Positions 37,579-44,392 of a stretch of 64,000 bases of DNA are shown one piece after another; positions within the stretch are counted from its first letter, which is position 1, and every line of letters starts with the position of its first letter. The stretch comes from Planctomycetota bacterium (GTDB taxonomy: Bacteria > Planctomycetota > UBA1135 > UBA2386). A program made the translations under genes and the position numbers. The notes beneath the pieces are model-generated. The model had not been told where the DNA came from, did not search any database, and saw only the letters and a list, made by a program, of their open reading frames with translations. The stretch covers positions 1-64,000 of the forward strand of contig JADLFX010000004.1 of assembly GCA_020849665.1 (NCBI GenBank). The letters are read 5' to 3'.

Positions 37579-38673
37579 TCAGGGCCGCCGCAGTCCCAGC
37601 GCCTCGTACACCGCGCCGATCACGTCCGGCACCTCGCCGGCGCGCCGCCGGGCCCCCCGGCGATCCTCGATCAGCAGGATCCCGTACACGTCGTTCCTCC
37701 GGTCCAGCCAGGGGATGCAGCCGAACGCCCCCGGCGAGGTGTTCCACAGGCCGCGCCCGTCCTGGCCGGTGTGGGTCACCCAGTTGCCGAGCGCGTAACG
37801 GCTCCCGGCGCGACGCAGGCCCACCACGCCCCGCATGGCGGCCGCGCCGGTCTGCGGGCGGAGGAGTTCCTCCACGGCCTCGGGACTCAGGACGCGCACC
37901 CCGTCGAGCAGGCCGCCGTTGCGCAACATGCCCAGGAAGCGCAGGTAGTCGCGCACCGAGGACGAGGCCCCGCCGGCCACCCTCGGCTCGAGGACTGCGG
38001 CCGCCCGTCCGTACCGCGTGTCCTTCAGGCCGAGCGGCTCGGCGACCCGCTCGCCAAAGAGCTCCCGCCAGGGCTTGCCGCCGGCCACTTCCAGGACCGC
38101 GGCACCCACCTGCATCGAGAGTCCGCCATAGCGGAACTCCGTCCCTGGCGGGCTCACCAGCGGCGCCGCGGCCACGGCCCGGGCCACGTCGCGCAGGCTC
38201 GCACGCGGGTCGTCCTGCGCGGCGCTCGCCAACGGCAGGCCCGAGGTGTGGGAGAAGAGGTGGCGCACGGTGATCGACGCCTTGGCGCCGGCGTACTCGG
38301 GCAGGTGCTTCGCGATCGGCGCGCCGAGCTCGATCCGGCCCGCGTCGACCATCGCCACGACCAAGGCCCCCGAGAGCCACTTGGACGCCGACGCGAGCGG
38401 CACGCGCGTGTCGGGTCCGTAGCGGCCGACGTAGTGCTCGTGCACGAGGACGCCGCCCTGGCACACCGCGATCGCGCCCCCGGGCACCCGCAGCCTTGCC
38501 ACCAACTCGGCCAGCGCCCGGTCGGCGGCCGAGAAACCTGGCGGGCTCGCCGGCCGGCTGGCCGTGGCGACCGTGGACCGCGAGGCGGGTGACGTGTCCT
38601 GACCCGCGAGCGGGAGCGGGGCCGCGACGAGGAGCAGCGGGCTCAGGAGCGCGGTGCACGAGACGCCGGTCAT
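37579..38673 (-). CDS. Serine beta-lactamase-family hydrolase (class C-like)
   Basis: A 364-residue exported protein from ATG at 38673 (signal peptide ALLSPLLLVAAPLPLAGQ). It belongs to the AmpC/penicillin-binding-protein-like esterase family (PF00144). The nucleophile motif S-x-x-K is SASKWLSG, the second motif is YGGL (a Tyr-containing variant of YxN), and the third is HTGQDG (an HTG variant of KTG). FSHTSGLPLA is the usual loop before the second motif. The Tyr-x-Gly form and HTG are commoner in esterases and D-aminopeptidases than in true beta-lactamases, so it is probably a peptidase or esterase acting in the periplasm. The frame extends far upstream, but without similarity. Confidence 0.83.
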   Translation of the reverse strand: MTGVSCTALLSPLLLVAAPLPLAGQDTSPASRSTVATASRPASPPGFSAADRALAELVARLRVPGGAIAVCQGGVLVHEHYVGRYGPDTRVPLASASKWLSGALVVAMVDAGRIELGAPIAKHLPEYAGAKASITVRHLFSHTSGLPLASAAQDDPRASLRDVARAVAAAPLVSPPGTEFRYGGLSMQVGAAVLEVAGGKPWRELFGERVAEPLGLKDTRYGRAAAVLEPRVAGGASSSVRDYLRFLGMLRNGGLLDGVRVLSPEAVEELLRPQTGAAAMRGVVGLRRAGSRYALGNWVTHTGQDGRGLWNTSPGAFGCIPWLDRRNDVYGILLIEDRRGARRRAGEVPDVIGAVYEALGLRRP

Positions 38674-39648
38674 GCCGCCACGGATACGGGATTGCACAGG
38701 GCAGGACGTGTCGCGGGCCTGCAACGATCGCTGGCGCGCGGATCGCGGAGCGCGCCTGGCCACTGTGCGATCGTGGCCCTCGCGTCCGGCGGTCGCATGT
38801 GGAGGCCGTGCCGGACGGCCGGGCGCGCCCCGAAACACCTCCGGGCGCTGGGGAGAGTGCGATGGGCGCCCGGCGGACCGGCCCCCGCCCCGGCGCACCG
38901 CCTTGGATCGGGCAGTGGGCGGGGACGGAGGCCGGGCCGTGCAGGCGACGCTCCCGACCGACATGGGCGGGACGACAGGCCGCCTTGGAGCGTTCGCCCA
39001 CGGTCCTTTCCGGCACCGGGTTCCCGGGCGGTTCCTTCGGCCGCATCCGCCGGGGCCCCTCGCGCGCGAGGCACCGGCCGGGCCTCGGTCGAGCCAGGAT
39101 CCGCGTGTCCCGCAGCGGGCGTGCGCCGCGGTGCGACTGCGCCGCTTCCACCCGTCCATGGAGCAGGCGCACCTGGGCCGGATGCGCCGCCACCACGAGC
39201 TTCGAGACCGTCGCGACCCCTCGACGCCCGGTGCTCGGGACGTGACAGCCCTTCCGAGCCCGCTCGCCATCCGCACCGATGCCGAACGCGAGAGCGGTAC
39301 GGAGCGCCGCCACGACTCGCACCCGACGGTCGTCCCGCGCGCCGTTTGCCGCTCGGTCCCCGCCTCGGCCATCGCCAGGCGCGCGACCAGCTACTCCGGC
39401 GTGTGAGGCGGCAGCGGTGACGCCGAAGGCGGGGATCCTGCGGCGAAGCTTCAGAGGGTGACGAAGGTGGAGCCTCACGGCGGCAGCGAGAGCTCAGAAT
39501 AAGGCTGTTCAGCTCAAGCGCGGGCGAGGCGGATGCGGCTGCTGGTCCTGTCGAGGCCAGCACTTGTGCGGGGGTTGGCGATCCGCAGGCGTGGAGATAG
39601 GCTGACCATGGGGTTGGACAGCGGTTTAGGCTGTTCAGCCGAAATGGT
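38674..39648. other. Gene-poor flank of the integron array
   Basis: About 975 bases between the hydrolase gene and the first cassette core. GC is high to about 39.4 kb and then falls towards cassette values. Six-phase open frames cross the region on both strands, but none carries a signal peptide, a family motif or a ribosome site. I found no tyrosine recombinase (IntI) motifs in either strand. An 11-base word, AGGCTGTTCAG, occurs at about 39503 and again at about 39628 just upstream of the first core, and a GTTGGAC core-like word lies at 39613-39619; these may be remnants of an older attachment site, which I cannot confirm. Confidence 0.4.
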
Positions 39649-39689
39649 GTTAGGCGTCACGTCCACATCTCGAGCCACCGCACCCGACC

Positions 39690-40481
39690 ATGCGCGATGT
39701 ATCAGCACTGATCAGCAAGCTCGCCATGCCAGCGATTCAAGTAACTTCGACCGGTGCACCGTCGAGTTCGCACCTCGGAGGAGACCCTGCTCTTCCGCTA
39801 GGTTTTTCCTGGCCAGAGTGGAAGGGGCGCAAGCTGACATTTCTTGGCCGGATCTCATTGAAGGAGTTGCAAGCCGCACAGGACGTCGACTGGCTTCCAC
39901 AAGATGGCGCGCTGCTCTTCTTCTACGACACAGAGGAGCAGCCTTGGGGATTCGATCCCAAAGATCGAGGCTGCTGTTCGGTGCTGTGCGTACCAGACAA
40001 TGCTCCGGCACACGCCGCATCGGACGGAGCCCGGTCCGACGTTGAGTACTTCCCTCGCATACACGTCGGCTTCCGGCGCATTGATTCTGTTCCGTCGACG
40101 CACAGGGACCTTGTACTAGCTCTTGATCTCACAGATGAAGAAGCCGAAACGTTCTGGAGGGCCCAAGACCAAGTTCACTCAGGCCTACCGAGGCATCAGA
40201 TTGGGGGCTTTCCGTATCCTGTGCAGGGTGACTACATGGAGTTGGAATGCCAACTCGTCACGAACGGGCTCTACTGCGGCGACAGCACAGGATACGAGGA
40301 CCCTCGGGCTACACAGCTCCAGGCGGGGGCGAAGTCCTGGCGCCTCTTGCTCCAACTCGACACGGACGACGATGCGGACATGATGTGGGGAGACTGCGGA
40401 ACGCTCTACTTCTGGGTTCGGGAGGACGACGCAAGACAGGGCTGCTTCGAGAATGTATGGCTCATCCTTCAGTGCTCATAG
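39690..40481 (+). CDS. Cassette 1: YwqG (DUF1963) family protein
   Basis: A 263-residue soluble protein from ATG at 39690 (MRDVSALISKLAMPAIQV). It fits the YwqG family (DUF1963): HLGGDPALPLGFSWPEWKGRK is the family's opening motif (GGxPxLPxxxxWP), followed by LTFLGRISLKEL, GALLFFYDTEEQPWGFDP, a long centre with IGGFPYPVQGDYMELECQL (GGxPxxxQ motif) and the closing LLLQLDTDDDADMMWGDCGTLYFWV. The fold is beta-rich and the family is frequent next to polymorphic toxins as an immunity or accessory protein; enzymatic activity is not known. Its TAG stop at 40479-40481 lies 8 bases before the attC left core. GC is lower than the genome average. Confidence 0.85.
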   Translation: MRDVSALISKLAMPAIQVTSTGAPSSSHLGGDPALPLGFSWPEWKGRKLTFLGRISLKELQAAQDVDWLPQDGALLFFYDTEEQPWGFDPKDRGCCSVLCVPDNAPAHAASDGARSDVEYFPRIHVGFRRIDSVPSTHRDLVLALDLTDEEAETFWRAQDQVHSGLPRHQIGGFPYPVQGDYMELECQLVTNGLYCGDSTGYEDPRATQLQAGAKSWRLLLQLDTDDDADMMWGDCGTLYFWVREDDARQGCFENVWLILQCS

Positions 40482-40488
40482 CGGTGAC

Positions 40489-40617
40489 GCCTAACCCCTC
40501 GCTCACGCTGACCCGCTACGGCAGGCACTGTAAGCCCGGTCCGCGCCAGCAGTAGTATTGTCGCGAACCGGGCTTACAGCCCCGGCCTCCGCGGGCAGCT
40601 TAGCTCGAACGTTAGCC
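40489..40617 (+). repeat. attC site 1 (129 bp)
   Basis: Left core GCCTAAC at 40489-40495 and right core GTTAGCC at 40611-40617. The centre holds a strong inverted repeat, CTGTAAGCCCGGT pairing with ACCGGGCTTACAG, giving a long hairpin. It follows cassette 1 directly and precedes the GTG of cassette 2 by 4 bases. It is the longest site of the array. Confidence 0.8.
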
Positions 40618-40621
40618 GGAC

Positions 40622-41014
40622 GTGACCGGGTCGAAGGAAGGACGCGTGAAAGGCGAGCACAAGCCAAGGGCATACCGAGACATCATCGATGAACTGGTGG
40701 CGGTGTGCCGGGAAGGCCAGGGACAGATCGGTCCGACCCGCACCCGCGCTGGCGTCTGGAACCCCCACATCGATGTCTCCTCCGATCCCCACCAACACGC
40801 GATCAACCTGCTTCATGCGCGCCTTTCCTGGGCCGACCGTGAGATCGTCGCACAGATGCTCGCCGAGGCGTTCGAGGGGGGCGTCTTCGAGACTCTCAAG
40901 TTGCTTGAGTCTCACGGCATCGCACCTTTCGAGGATGGCTACGAGGGTGGCCCGTTCCAAGATTTCGTGGGCAGGCTTGCCGGTACATGGGACTGGCCTG
41001 AGGATGCCGGCTAA
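40622..41014 (+). CDS. Cassette 2: hypothetical protein, DUF6547-like
   Basis: A 130-residue soluble protein. The only usable starts are GTG at 40622 or GTG at 40646; no in-frame ATG precedes the conserved part. The core AYRDIIDELVAVCREGQG, the central ADREIVAQMLAEAFEGGVFE and the closing FQDFVGRLAGTWDWPED recall small families (from memory DUF6547) with a 'FIDxLV ... REVIAxLLxxAxxxGIxD ... DFVxRxxGxxWP' pattern. This match is by eye only. It is all helical by pattern and has no signal peptide. The stop codon lies within the attC left core of the next site. Confidence 0.65.
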   Translation: MTGSKEGRVKGEHKPRAYRDIIDELVAVCREGQGQIGPTRTRAGVWNPHIDVSSDPHQHAINLLHARLSWADREIVAQMLAEAFEGGVFETLKLLESHGIAPFEDGYEGGPFQDFVGRLAGTWDWPEDAG

Positions 41015-41076
41015 CAAGCCGCAAGAGGCGACCGGCCGCCAAGCCGGCCGGCGCACCAGCGGCAGAGACGTTAGCA
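41009..41076 (+). repeat. attC site 2 (68 bp)
   Basis: Left core GGCTAAC 41009-41015 (the TAA is the stop of cassette 2) and right core GTTAGCA 41070-41076. Inner arms GGCCGCC and CCAGCGG with CCGGCCGG palindromes make a hairpin. The right end, GCGGCAGAGACGTTAG (41059-41074), is identical in sites 4 and 6. Confidence 0.82.
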
Positions 41077-41092
41077 GTCCTGAGTGAGCGCC

Positions 41093-41752
41093 ATGCCGAG
41101 ATCGACATACGCACAAGCAGTCGACGAGATCCACAGCGCCCTGCGCCCGGTGTTGAAGACCAAAGGTTTCACAGTCCGTGGGCGAACATTCAACCGTGGG
41201 ACGGAAGACGGTCTGACCCAGGTCATCAACATTCAAATGGGTGCGTCCGATCCTCCGGGCACTACTTACATCCCAGGTCTCCGGGAGAACCTGCATGGAC
41301 TCTTCACCGTGAATCTCGGCGTCTACGTGCCGGAGGTCGCCAGGCATCATGGTGGCGGCGAAGCGAAGTCCTGGGTTCAGGAGTACCACTGCTGCGTGCG
41401 TGCGCGTCTCGGTGAAGCCTCCGGAGAAGAACGGGGCATCTGGTGGCAGGCGCGGGCTGAAGATGCAGTGATCGAGGACGTTCGGCGTCGCCTTGAACAG
41501 GCGGAGCTCCAGTTCCTTGATCGCTATTCAACCCGGGACAAGATTCTGGCTGAGTGGCGAGATCGATGCGAGAACATGGGCGCTGGCGGTCCGCCGCGCA
41601 TCGTGATGGCCATCATCTTGGCCGTACGTGGTCGAAGAGACGAAGCGCGGACCCTGCTCTCCCAGCAGGTTCTTGAGACACGTAACCCTGGACATCTAGA
41701 CTATGTGCGGAGACTCGCGAACCAACTCAGCGTGGGAAGCCTGGACGGCTAA
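41093..41752 (+). CDS. Cassette 3: DUF4304 family protein
   Basis: A 219-residue soluble protein from ATG at 41093 (GTG at 41084 is in frame). Family pattern of DUF4304: YAQAVDEIHSALRPVLKTKGF at the start (substituting for 'I...L.P.LK..GF..R...F.R'), TFNRGTEDGLTQVINIQMG, then HGLFTVNLGVYVPEV. A helical tail of about 90 residues (WRDRCENMGAGGPPRIVMAI and then an ARTLLSQQVLETRNPGHLDY end) follows. DUF4304 proteins have no known enzyme activity and several occur in toxin-immunity loci. Its TAA stop (41750-41752) lies within the next attC. Confidence 0.82.
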   Translation: MPRSTYAQAVDEIHSALRPVLKTKGFTVRGRTFNRGTEDGLTQVINIQMGASDPPGTTYIPGLRENLHGLFTVNLGVYVPEVARHHGGGEAKSWVQEYHCCVRARLGEASGEERGIWWQARAEDAVIEDVRRRLEQAELQFLDRYSTRDKILAEWRDRCENMGAGGPPRIVMAIILAVRGRRDEARTLLSQQVLETRNPGHLDYVRRLANQLSVGSLDG

Positions 41753-41810
41753 CAACCGGTTGCAGCGGACGGTCCGCTGCGCGGCCCGCTGCTGAACCGG
41801 AGCGTTATGC
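41747..41810 (+). repeat. attC site 3 (64 bp)
   Basis: Left core GGCTAAC 41747-41753 and right core GTTATGC 41804-41810. Arms ACCGGTTGCAGCGG and CCGCTGCTGAACCGG pair closely with one or two bulged bases, as in the folded bottom strand recognised by integron integrases. Classic compact site. Confidence 0.85.
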
Positions 41811-41822
41811 AGAGGTGACGAC

Positions 41823-42074
41823 GTGGCGTACCTAAGCGTCCAGGACAAGTTGTTCGATCGGACGATCACCCTGCGACAGGCCTACGAGCTGCTCTTAGGC
41901 TTCATCGGGCAGTACCATGCGCGTGGTGAGTCGTCCACGCTCAACCTGCTCTCCGATGCAGGACTTGGTCCAGACGGGACGACTTGCGACCCGGCACAAA
42001 TCTACGACTACCTGCGTGTTGCGGGAAGGATCCTTGATGATGATCAGCTGCTGGAGGCCGCGAACCCTGCATGA
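41823..42074 (+). CDS. Cassette 4: small hypothetical protein
   Basis: An 83-residue acidic protein from GTG at 41823 (MAYLSVQDKLFDRTITLRQA) to TGA at 42074. I do not recognise its family from memory with confidence. It appears helical, with a central RQAYELLLGFIGQYHARGES and LLSDAGLGPDGTTCDPAQIY. No membrane segment, signal peptide or metal motif is present. Small acidic proteins of this sort are common in integron cassettes and could be immunity proteins, but nothing here proves it. Confidence 0.7.
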   Translation: MAYLSVQDKLFDRTITLRQAYELLLGFIGQYHARGESSTLNLLSDAGLGPDGTTCDPAQIYDYLRVAGRILDDDQLLEAANPA

Positions 42075-42134
42075 CCAGCCGCAGCAGCCGCCGCGCCGCA
42101 GACGGCGCGCGGCTGAGCGGCAGAGACGTTAGGC
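42069..42134 (+). repeat. attC site 4 (about 66 bp)
   Basis: Right core GTTAGGC 42128-42134; left core is degenerate (GCATGAC at 42069-42075). Arms CAGCCGC and GCGGCTG with CGGCGCGCGG form the hairpin. The right-hand 16 bases before the core, GCGGCAGAGACGTTAG (42117-42132), are identical to sites 2 and 6. Confidence 0.75.
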
Positions 42135-42148
42135 AGCAGAGTCTCGTG

Positions 42149-42499
42149 ATGATCGAGGTGAACGAGGTTGCGCTGATCGAGTTCTTCGGCGTGGCACCAG
42201 AGCCACAGTCGCAGGACGAGCGCGAGTTCTTCGCGGCGCTGCTGTTCATCAAGCGCGTCGACGGACTTGAGTTGCGGGTCTCCATCTCCGCTCACTTCTG
42301 CGATCTCCGATTCGACCTTCGCAGGGTCGGCCAGGACGTCGCCGTGCTGAATCTCGTCGTACCGAGGGTCCGCTCGGTTGGCATCGAGCGCTCCGCCAGT
42401 CGCCAATGGCTTCGGGCCGCGTCCACGACTCACGGCGTCGTGGAGCTGACCGTCGAGCCGAGCATCGAGATCAAGTACGATGGTAGCATCTCTGCCTAA
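42149..42499 (+). CDS. Cassette 5: hypothetical protein
   Basis: A 116-residue soluble protein from ATG at 42149 (MIEVNEVALIEFFGVAPEPQ). A GTG at 42146 is adjacent. It looks beta-rich: strands FFAALLFIKRVDGLELRVSI, AHFCDLRFDLRRVG, VAVLNLVVPRVRSVGIE and VVELTVEPSIEIKYD. The single-domain alternation of strands resembles small immunity-like folds, but I cannot assign a named family. The stop TAA at 42497-42499 is part of the attC left core. Confidence 0.7.
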   Translation: MIEVNEVALIEFFGVAPEPQSQDEREFFAALLFIKRVDGLELRVSISAHFCDLRFDLRRVGQDVAVLNLVVPRVRSVGIERSASRQWLRAASTTHGVVELTVEPSIEIKYDGSISA

Positions 42500-42562
42500 C
42501 AAGCCCTTCGAGCCCGCGAGCGCCGCAGCGGCGCTCGCGGCTCAAGGTCAAAGACGTTAGCC
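42494..42562 (+). repeat. attC site 5 (69 bp)
   Basis: Left core GCCTAAC 42494-42500 and right core GTTAGCC 42556-42562. Arms GAGCCCGCGAGCGCCGC and GCGGCGCTCGCGGCTC pair almost perfectly (one bulge), giving a very stable hairpin with a short loop. The right end reads CAAAGACGTTAGCC, close to the shared end of sites 2, 4 and 6. Confidence 0.86.
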
Positions 42563-42572
42563 GGACGAACTC

Positions 42573-42833
42573 GTGGCGACCAAGTGTCCAGTCTGCGATT
42601 CAGAGTTGGGGTTCGAGGCTTGGGTTGCAGGCGGGGCATCCTTCGAGATCTGCCCATCGTGCGGGATCCAGTTTGGCTACAACGATGCTCGGTCGGACCT
42701 CCGCCAAGCGATCTACGACGAGTGGCGGAGAGCTTGGATCGGCAACGGTCGTCGTCCCTTTTGCGGCGACGACTGGCACCGAGTGTGGAAGTCAGTTGTC
42801 GCGCGCGTCCGTGCCCGAGATGATGCCGGCTAA
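42573..42833 (+). CDS. Cassette 6: small zinc-ribbon protein
   Basis: An 86-residue protein from GTG at 42573. Cysteines C5-x2-C8 and C27-x2-C30 (KCPVCDSE and ICPSCGIQFG) form a rubredoxin-like zinc ribbon. A helical tail follows (LRQAIYDEWRRAWIGNGRRP and WHRVWKSVVARVRARD). It resembles small bacterial CPCC-type cysteine-rich proteins, whose function is unknown; nucleic-acid or protein binding are possible. The stop codon overlaps the next attC. Confidence 0.78.
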   Translation: MATKCPVCDSELGFEAWVAGGASFEICPSCGIQFGYNDARSDLRQAIYDEWRRAWIGNGRRPFCGDDWHRVWKSVVARVRARDDAG

Positions 42834-42926
42834 CTCGCCCCAGCAGCCGACGAGCCGCAACCAACCCAACCGCGAGAGCAGAAGCCCTCGCACGCGGCTC
42901 GCGGCTGAGCGGCAGAGACGTTAGGC
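42828..42926 (+). repeat. attC site 6 (99 bp)
   Basis: Left core GGCTAAC 42828-42834 and right core GTTAGGC 42920-42926. The arms around GAGCCGC and GCGGCTCGCGGCTGAGC pair. The 16 bases GCGGCAGAGACGTTAG (42909-42924) match sites 2 and 4 exactly. Confidence 0.82.
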
Positions 42927-42940
42927 GCATAAGGACGGAC

Positions 42941-43792
42941 ATGAGTTCTGCGACCATAAAGCTGTTCCTTCCCGACGGCGACGCGAAGGGGCTTCGCACG
43001 GCGGAGATTTCTAACTGGACGGGAAAAGCACTCGCTGCGCCCCGGACCGAGCTGGACAGATTGGTCGCGCGAGATGAGTGCGACAAAGCCGGCGTCTACG
43101 TCCTTACCGGCAGTGATCCCACAACCAACGAGCCACACGCCTACATCGGCGAGGCGGAGGTCATCCGGGATCGCCTCAAGCAGCACAAGGGCAAGGAGTT
43201 TTGGGTGTCTGCCGTCGTCTTTGTCAGTAAGGACGAGAACCTCACGAAGGCGCACGTCAGATACCTTGAGAGTCGTCTGCTGTCCGAAGCCGCCCAAGTG
43301 GGCCGGTTCACGTTGGAGCAGAATCAAGCGGGCGGCTCAAAGCTCCCAGAATCTGATCGCGAGGACATGGAGGTGTTCCTCTCTCGGATCCGGCAGCTCT
43401 TGCCAGTCCTCGGCTCGGACTTGCTCACGCCAATCGCCCAATCAAAGGCGAAGACTCCGGTGGGCGGCCCGCTTACATGTCGCATCAAGGGGGCGGTTGC
43501 CCGTGGCCAACGGACGGCAGAAGGGTTCGTCGTGTTCAGCGGCTCGACAGCAGTCTTGAAAGACCGACCCTCTGCCCAAGAGCGGCACCCATTCGTCGTC
43601 ACCCTTCGCAAACAGCTCGTAGCCGGGGGCACTCTAGTCGAGAAGGACGGGTTCTTCGCCTTCACCAAGGACGCGGAGTTCTCAAGCCCAAGTGCGGCCG
43701 CGTCTGTGATACATGGAGGAGGCGCGAACGGCCTCACGGAGTGGAAGGCTGCCGATGGCACGACACTCAAGGAACTCGATGAGAGGGCCTAA
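42941..43792 (+). CDS. Cassette 7: GIY-YIG nuclease-family protein with DUF4357 tail
   Basis: A 283-residue protein from ATG at 42941. Residues about 45-140 form a GIY-YIG type domain: AGVYVLTGSDPTTNEPHAYIGE is the GIY...YIG pair (Y-V-L in place of Y-x-x), then VIRDRLKQHKGKEFW with the Arg on the next helix and KAHVRYLESRLLSEA with the Glu that binds metal. After a linker, residues about 185-275 are a DUF4357 domain (GFVVFSGSTAVLKDRPSAQ, the typical opening). The combination is known in bacterial proteins linked to restriction-like or mobile defence islands. The nuclease residues look intact, so it may cut DNA. Confidence 0.87.
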   Translation: MSSATIKLFLPDGDAKGLRTAEISNWTGKALAAPRTELDRLVARDECDKAGVYVLTGSDPTTNEPHAYIGEAEVIRDRLKQHKGKEFWVSAVVFVSKDENLTKAHVRYLESRLLSEAAQVGRFTLEQNQAGGSKLPESDREDMEVFLSRIRQLLPVLGSDLLTPIAQSKAKTPVGGPLTCRIKGAVARGQRTAEGFVVFSGSTAVLKDRPSAQERHPFVVTLRKQLVAGGTLVEKDGFFAFTKDAEFSSPSAAASVIHGGGANGLTEWKAADGTTLKELDERA

Positions 43793-43846
43793 CAACATCA
43801 TGCAGCGGACGGCGCTGCGCGCCCCCGCTGATGCCGAGCGTTGGAC
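43787..43846 (+). repeat. attC site 7 (60 bp, canonical)
   Basis: Left core GCCTAAC 43787-43793 and right core GTTGGAC 43840-43846 match the RYYYAAC and GTTRRRY consensus fully. The arms CATCATGCAGCGG and CCGCTGATGCCG pair with an extra base bulged, as required for recombination. This is the clearest 59-base-element of the array. Confidence 0.9.
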
Positions 43847-43855
43847 CGTCGGACC

Positions 43856-44278
43856 ATGGCACTAGAACTAGTCGTGCCGTTGCGCAACATGACTCTGCCT
43901 CCACGTGCCGCGTGGCAAGCGGAGCTCGACAAGATGGGGTTCGACGTCCAACTCGCCCCAGACCTGGACCTGACCCGGGACCGGGGGTTCTCGCCGACGA
44001 CGATCAAGGGCCGCTCGTCTGGGTTCGAGATCTACGTCATCGATGGGCACTCGACCCTGCGCGACTACCCTGCCTTGGCCGGCACGGTTGAGGAGAGCAG
44101 TCCCACGGTGTGCTTCAGGTGGGGCGGCGACCTCGCCGAGTGTGCGTGCGTGATGGCAGCAGCAGCGGCTGCGTTGGCAGGCGGCTGGGGTGCAACGGCG
44201 TACTACCCCGACGACGAGATGACCCACGACGTGCCCATCTTGACCAGCGACTACCAAGCCTGCCTTGCGGAGTTGTAG
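43856..44278 (+). CDS. Cassette 8: hypothetical protein
   Basis: A 140-residue soluble protein from ATG at 43856 to TAG at 44278. A TTG at 43841 inside the attC core is in frame, but the ATG is preferred. The pattern FEIYVIDGHSTLRDYPAL, then VCFRWGGDLAECACVMAAAA and AYYPDDEMTHDV fits small conserved proteins that I have seen in bacterial accessory regions, but I cannot name a family. No membrane span except a moderately hydrophobic helix in the Ala-rich stretch. Possible immunity-like role by context only. Confidence 0.72.
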   Translation: MALELVVPLRNMTLPPRAAWQAELDKMGFDVQLAPDLDLTRDRGFSPTTIKGRSSGFEIYVIDGHSTLRDYPALAGTVEESSPTVCFRWGGDLAECACVMAAAAAALAGGWGATAYYPDDEMTHDVPILTSDYQACLAEL

Positions 44279-44285
44279 TAATGCG

Positions 44286-44385
44286 GTCCAACTCCACGCA
44301 GCAGCCGCCGGACCGCGCGATCACGCAACCGCGAGATCAAGCAACACCGCGCGCGGCCCGCGGCTGAGCGTGAGAGACGTTAGAG
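44286..44385 (+). repeat. attC site 8 (100 bp)
   Basis: Left core GTCCAAC 44286-44292 and right core GTTAGAG 44379-44385. Arms CAGCAGCCGC and GCGGCTGAGCG pair around CCGGACCGCGCG and CGCGCGGCCCG. The end GAGCGTGAGAGACGTTAG resembles sites 2, 4 and 6 but has changed bases. Confidence 0.75.
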
Positions 44386-44392
44386 GGGCTGT

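Noticed and set aside
37579-38673. Antibiotic-inactivating class C beta-lactamase
   Set aside because: The motifs are SASK, YGGL and HTG, closer to esterase/peptidase members of the family, and there is no resistance context.
38654-39420. Several overlapping open frames upstream of the cassette array
   Set aside because: They overlap each other on both strands, have no recognisable domain and no credible start; treated as non-coding.
39613-39655. attI attachment site at the head of the array
   Set aside because: A GTTGGAC and a GTTAGGC core are present, but there are no attI-type direct repeats or integrase gene, so I do not call one.
40489-44385. CRISPR-like repeat series
   Set aside because: Repeats differ in length and sequence, contain genes between them and show attC core architecture rather than identical short repeats with spacers.
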